A stretch of 64,000 bases of DNA from Cephalotus follicularis (lineage: Eukaryota > Streptophyta > Magnoliopsida > Oxalidales > Cephalotaceae), in NCBI GenBank assembly GCA_001972305.1, contig BDDD01000434.1, positions 1 through 64,000 on the forward strand, given 5' to 3'. The notes below the pieces were generated by a model that searched no databases, was not told where the DNA came from, and saw only the letters and a list, made by a program, of their open reading frames with translations. Below are positions 59,250 through 64,000 of this stretch, one piece after another; position 1 is the first letter of the stretch, and every line of letters begins with the position of its first letter. The position numbers and the translations under genes are program-made.

Positions 59250-60712
59250 GGCATCAGCGACTACATTCGCTTTAATAATTAAAGAACTCTACCCACCTCC
59301 GCTGTCTCATGTTAAGCGTGTCCTGGCAGAACAGGTACCTTAAACTTTTATGATCGGTGAAGATCTCAAACTGTGCCCCATAAAGATAGTGTCTCCACTT
59401 CTGAAGGGCAAAGATAATAGCTGCAAGTTCAAGATCATGAGTTGGGTAGTTTTCTTCATACGGCTTCAGCTTCCTAGAAGCATAAGCAATTACCTTTCCT
59501 CGTTGCATCAGCACGCAGCCCAAGCCCTTACCCGATGCATCACTATAGACTGCAAAGCCATCATTACCTTCAGGTAATGCCAAGATGGGAGCGGAAACCA
59601 ACCGGTCCTTCAGTTCCCAGAAACTAGCTTCGCAATCATCGTCCCAGACAAACAGAGTCTTCTTCTGGGTCAGTCTAGTCAAGGGCTCGGCTATTCTTGA
59701 GAAATTCTGAATAAATCTCCGGTAATATCCTGCCAAGCCAAGAAAACTGCGTACCTCCGTTACATTCCTCGGCTGTGGCCAATCTCGTACTACCTCTGTC
59801 TTTGACAGATCCACCGCCAAACCCTCTCCAGATACTATGTGACCAAGAAAGATCACGTGGTCAAGCCAAAATTCACCCTTACTGAATTTGGCATACAGCT
59901 GGTGGTCTCGGAGAATCTGTAAGGCCAACCTCAGGTGGCAAGCATGCTCTTCCTCACTCCTTGAGTATACTAGCACGTCATCAATAAACACAACAATGAA
60001 CTGGTCCAAGTACGATCGGAACACATCGTTCATCAATGACATGAATGCAGTCGGTGCATTGGTAACACCAAAAGGCATCACCAGGAACTCATAGTGACCG
60101 TATCTTGTCCGGAAGGCAGTTTTCTCAATATCTTCTTCCCTCACCCTCAACTGGTGATATCCTGTTCTCAGATCAAGCTTTGAGAACACTCTCGCTCCTT
60201 GCAACTGGTCGAACAAATCTTCGATGTGGGGTAAAGGATACTTGTTCTTGATAGTTGCTTTGTTCAACATTCTGTAGTCGATGCAGAGCCTCATCGACCC
60301 ATCCTTCTTCTTCACAAACAGTACAGGTGCACCCCACGGTGAAACACTGGGTCGAATGAAACCCTTATCGATCAGGTCCTGTAACTGCAATTTCAGCTCT
60401 CTCAATTCTGCAGGAGCCATTCTATACGGTGCTTTCAAAATAGGAGCTGTACCTGGTGTAAGATCGATAACAAACTCCATATTTCTTCTTGGTGGCAAAG
60501 ATCCCAAGTCATCCGGAAATACATCTGGAAATTCGCACACTACTGGGATCTCCTCCAAGCTCAAACCTTTCTCCTTCCTCCGATCAATGACATAAGCAAG
60601 ATACCCTTCACATCCTTTCTCGAGATACCTCGACGCACGGATGAAGGATATAATTGGTGTAGAAAACCCCTTGTCTCCCTTGAACTGGAAAGTAGTACCA
60701 TCAGCAGACGAA
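59250..60712 (-). pseudogene. Gypsy-5 reverse transcriptase and RNase H
   Basis: Long open frame (430 codons from 60564). RT has [39 protein letters not shown] and the catalytic [10 protein letters not shown]. RNase H has [27 protein letters not shown] and TDHKSLRY. Near 59270 a deletion of roughly 30 bases, relative to the same place in Gypsy-4 (42255-42290), removes the [10 protein letters not shown] segment and shifts the frame, so the ALSRK end lies in another frame. Another one-base shift near 60710 separates it from protease. Confidence 0.9.
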
Positions 60713-61110
60713 AATCAACCGTCTTGCTGTAGCAGTCCATGTAAGCATGATGTGCTGACAGCCAATCCATCCCCAAAATAATATCAAAGTCGCGGATAGG
60801 TAACACTATCAAGTCCGCGTGCAAGGAAATGTCTGCCATAGACATCTCACAACCCCTATATACAATATTTGTATACATGGAAACTCCGACAGGTGTGCTC
60901 ACATCCAAGGTATATGGCATATAGTCAGGTATCATATCTAAACATGATGCAAAATGTGATGAAATGAAAGAATGTGATGCTCCAGGGTCCATCAATACTC
61001 TAGCAGCAAAACCATAAATATACAGCGTACCTCCAACTACCGAGGCAGACTCCGGAACCTCTGTCTGTGAAAGGGTAAAAACTCTACCTTTCGCAATGCC
61101 CTTGCCGGTG
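60713..61110 (-). pseudogene. Gypsy-5 protease
   Basis: Active-site region MMDPGASHSFISSHFA at about 60950-60995, the D-P-G form common in this clade. The body continues to DFDIILGMDWLSAHHA (about 60735-60790). The frame shifts near 60710 just before RT, and stops near 61010-61060 separate it from the zinc knuckles. Confidence 0.82.
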
Positions 61111-62202
61111 TCCCTTCGCTGTGAAGGCCCCGCTGCTGCTAGCTGGTCCGGTAGGTGCTGTAGCTTGACTCTTCGGGCAATCTTTCATTGAATGGCCAGA
61201 TGCCCCACACCTCAAACATAGTCCGTTCATCCTCCAACAATCCTTCTGCAAGTGGCCCTTCCGACCACAGTGATAACAAGCTCCGGTTCCCGCATTACTC
61301 CCCTGACTAGGAGTCCCCAGTGTGGCAGTCTGCCCAGATCTGTTCTTTAATGATTTAGTTGGGGAACCACTGCCTTGCCATTTTGAAGAAGCTGGTCTTG
61401 TCGGGTTCTGTCTAATTTGCTATGCTCGGGCCTTCTCAGCTTGGTCCTCACTGGATATGCTCTCCAGCAGCCTCGCCTTTTGAGCGACCTCTGAAAAGGT
61501 ACCTAACTCCATAGCCCTAATCCTCGACCGAAGGTCCGGTCGCAAACCCTTCAAAAACCTCCGTATCTTTTTCACATCATCAGCTACCAGATATGGTGAA
61601 TGTCTGGATAGCTCCATAAACCTGGCCTGGTACTCGGCCACAGTCATCTCCCCTTGCCGTAACTCAAAAAGTTCTGTCTCCCTCCGCTCTTGTTCAATCC
61701 GGGGTACATAGGAATCGAGGAACTCTGTCTGGAATCTCTCCCATGTAGCATCAAGTCCCACTGACTCCCAATTCGCTTTGACCATCTCCCACCAGTGAGT
61801 GGCCTCTCCCCATAGACGGTACACGGCAAATTTCAGTTTCTGAGCGTCGGTACAGTCCATCACTGCAAAAATCTTCTCCAAGTCTTGAAGCCATCTTTCA
61901 GCAATTATGGCATCAAGTTCTCCCCGGAAGCTAGGTGGATTCTGTCTCATGAATCTCTCGATGTCCCTTCCGAACTGACTACCATCCTCTCCCGGGCAGT
62001 GATCGGGAGCTCTATGTTGCGGTCGAGCTTGCGCGTAGTACTGGCGCATCTCCTCCGCATTGGCCATATTAAAGGCCATATGTTGCTGGAAGTAGTCCAC
62101 AATCTGGGTCATCGGGTCTCTATTATCTTGAGGAATATTCACTCCTTCAGGGGCTTTGACTCCAGCGGCCCTAGCCCTACCACCCGTTCTCCTTCGGTCC
62201 AT
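61111..62202 (-). pseudogene. Gypsy-5 gag
   Basis: Starts at ATG 62202 (MDRRRTGGRARAAG). The capsid core shows WLQDLEKIFAVMDCTDAQKLKF, THWWEMVK and FYD-like FLDSYVPR, then ELRQGEMTVAEYQARF and FLKGLRPDLRSRI. A TAG at about 61420 interrupts the frame after AEKARA, and it continues openly to two CCHC knuckles, CYHCGRKGHLQKDC and CLRCGASGHSMKDC (about 61185-61285). One stop apart, gag is nearly intact and holds two zinc knuckles. Confidence 0.9.
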
Positions 62203-62298
62203 TTGTTCCTATAAGAAGGACGACGATTAGTCACGAATTTAGGAAAACAACTTATTGATTGCCAAGGAAAATATCCTAGCTAAGCATATATGGAATAT

Positions 62299-62313
62299 TC
62301 TCTGATACCACGT
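62299..62313 (-). other. Gypsy-5 primer binding site
   Basis: On the minus strand ACGTGGTATCAGAGA directly after the 5' LTR end (62314), the tRNA-Met primer site. Confidence 0.85.
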
Positions 62314-64000
62314 TGTCACGCCCCCGTTTCCACAACATAGACAACACATAAGTGGTAAGGCAGTCAACATAAGATAATCCAGCCCATGCAAAAATACCAA
62401 CAAATAAAAACCTTAGATAGCGGAAGCAATAACGTAAATGAGCCGAATTTAAACATGCATCACACATCCCATACTACGTGACGCCCATAAGTTTATAAAT
62501 AAACCCAACATAACTGTCGATCGCCCATAACGGAGCGTGAAATAATAATACAGTACAAGATAACAAAATAACCTTTGTTACAATAATCCCACAACATTGC
62601 CAACGTTCATTAACCCAAATACATAAATAAGAGAGATAACCAAGTCTTCTCTTTAGGTCTTCATGCATGCTCCATGTCATGCCCACTCTGTCAATCTGTT
62701 ACAGTAGGGGTTAGCCTTTGTCCTCACTCGGCTAAGTGAATAAACCCATAAATACAGTTCGAGTCATATGATAATGAGTATCATGAATGAATGCATTATG
62801 ATGAGCCATGACATGTAATTTTCACAATAAGTATACCTTCGTATATACATATAAAAATATATGCATGCTCACAGTACAAGTATAAGTCATAAGTTATATC
62901 AACAAAAACAGTAATTATGTTCCCAAAAAGGAACCAGACAAGCCAATCGTCATGACCGTCGCCACCTCCTGGCCCCAACGTCATGCACTCTTACTCCATC
63001 CCCGTTTGCGAACGGTTTTGGAGCAAGTCCTCCGTAAGTTGTTTAGCAAGGCGGCTAAACCAACAGCAAGTTACTAGCACAGTGGCTAAGTAATCAACAA
63101 GTTATTAGCACGGTGGCTAATAATCAACAAGTTATTAGCACGACGGCTAATAATCAACAACCACAAGCATTTCACAGTACAAGTCAAGCAATTACATATA
63201 ATTACTTGATCAAATATATTTGTTTTAAATATATTATTCCGTTCACAAGTTGTAATAAGTTATAAAACTTAAAACAATACATTTCTCTGTCTTTTGAAAT
63301 ACTTCCCCAATCATTTTGAAAATATATACATTCATAAATTATACATTTTCGCACAATACATTTGGTTTCATAATCAACCCTTTAAAACATTTCTCCGTCG
63401 TTGGAAATACTTCCCCAATCATTTCAAAAATATATAAATTCATATGTTGACAAATATACATTTTCGTACACATATGATCATAATAATCATGCAAGCTTTT
63501 CAAAATGGTTAACACTTTTAGGAAGCAACCATAATGCAAATCATAGTAAAAATGCAACATATGCTCAGAATGCGTCTAGGTTCGTTCCTAGGGTCGTTTC
63601 GGGTCTAGCGGGTTTCCATTCGGGTGAAATTCTACTGATCAGGGTAAAAGGCGTCGATGTCTATCCCCAAGGCATCGACGTCTTTATACTAAGGCGTCAA
63701 TCCCATGTACAATTATTCCCAGGCGTTCTTGGACTAAAGACGTCGATGTCTTTACAAAGACGTCGATGCCTTTATCATACCAGAGAGTGTCAGTTCGCGA
63801 GTCTTGATTCTAGAGGGTAGAATCCGGCCTTTTAATCCTTCATGTAAACGAATCTCACTCTCACCACGTGTAAGGTATGCTACTGGTTAACAGGAACATA
63901 ATCAGAACATCAATTCAAAACCAAACAGGTGATCCCAAGTGGCTAAATGGCCATATGAGATGAACATTATAGTTCTACGATTTCCCAGAAAAGGCGTCGA
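62314..64000 (-). repeat. Gypsy-5 5' LTR (partial)
   Basis: On the minus strand it ends GGGGGCGTGACA before the primer site. It shares order and scattered blocks with the 3' LTR (CACAACATAGAC, GCGGAAGCA, GGGTTAGCC) but is much more diverged from it than the Gypsy-1 LTRs are from each other. GCGTCGATGTC/GACGTCGATGCC words are at 63648-63770. It continues past the window. Confidence 0.75.
63036..63160 (+). repeat. ~31-bp tandem repeat in the Gypsy-5 5' LTR
   Basis: About four units of CAAGTTATTAGCACGGTGG followed by CTAATAATCAA. The 3' LTR has no matching array at the same place. Confidence 0.8.

Larger units (their letters stand above)
55102..64000 (-). mobile_element. Gypsy-5: Ty3/gypsy chromovirus, minus strand, 5' LTR runs off the window
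   Basis: In its own direction: 5' LTR (from beyond 64000 to 62314), primer site, gag, protease, RT, RNase H, integrase with chromodomain, polypurine tract, 3' LTR (57653-55102). The left flank is GTAAT (55097-55101), and its TSD partner is outside. Gene order and motifs place it with Tekay/Del-like chromoviruses, and its pol is very like Gypsy-4. The reading frames have a few stops and frameshifts, so this is a nearly complete but probably inactive copy. Confidence 0.92.

Overview
This is plant nuclear DNA, almost certainly from an angiosperm with a repeat-rich genome. The evidence is nested LTR retrotransposons of both plant superfamilies, LTRs of 2.3-4 kb with TG...CA ends and 5-bp target-site duplications (TSDs), tRNA-Met-type primer binding sites, chromodomain-bearing Ty3 polyproteins, and one intron-containing gene with plant splice signals. 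Nothing bacterial or viral in the strict sense was seen. Element names (Gypsy-1, TRGAG-3, family X and so on) are working labels for this window only.

Layout. (1) 1-28.9 kb is a Ty1/copia element (plus strand, old, many frame breaks) shattered by later insertions. Its primer site and leader are at 692-785, gag-protease-integrase-RT at 10696-14525, the end of RNase H at 25143-25288, and its 3' LTR starts at 25673. Three insertions split it, each with a matching TSD: Gypsy-1 (786-10690, CTGAT), Gypsy-2 (14526-25137, TCATT) and a family X solo LTR (26312-28659, GAAGA). Gypsy-2's 5' LTR itself carries an inverted copia solo LTR (16050-16849, CATTC). The window opens with two inverted LTR pieces (1-107 and 108-691). 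(2) 29.2-40.2 kb is a second nest: a family X LTR is split by a minus-strand solo LTR, which is split by TRGAG-3, a Ty3-type element that keeps two full LTRs and a gag remnant but no pol. (3) 40.2-46.2 kb is Gypsy-4, whose truncated 5' LTR is fused directly to the middle of reverse transcriptase. (4) 46.2-48.1 kb is a strange, almost pure A tract that begins exactly at the end of Gypsy-4. (5) 48.1-53.4 kb is the only gene island. It holds one confident host gene on the minus strand, an IGT-family (TAC1-like) shoot-angle gene with five exons. (6) 53.4-55.1 kb is an LTR fragment with two tandem-repeat fields. (7) 55.1 kb to the end is Gypsy-5 (minus strand), a chromovirus whose 5' LTR runs off the window.

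Functionally the window is a graveyard of retroelements around one developmental gene. All gag/pol genes seen carry stops or frameshifts, so none of these copies should be autonomous. The most unusual signal is that several unrelated LTRs contain clusters of short dispersed CpG-rich palindromic words built on a GTCGAC core. Gypsy-1, Gypsy-2, the copia LTR and Gypsy-5 share AAGCGTCGACGCTT-like words, while Gypsy-4 has its own GGCAGTCGACTGCC word.
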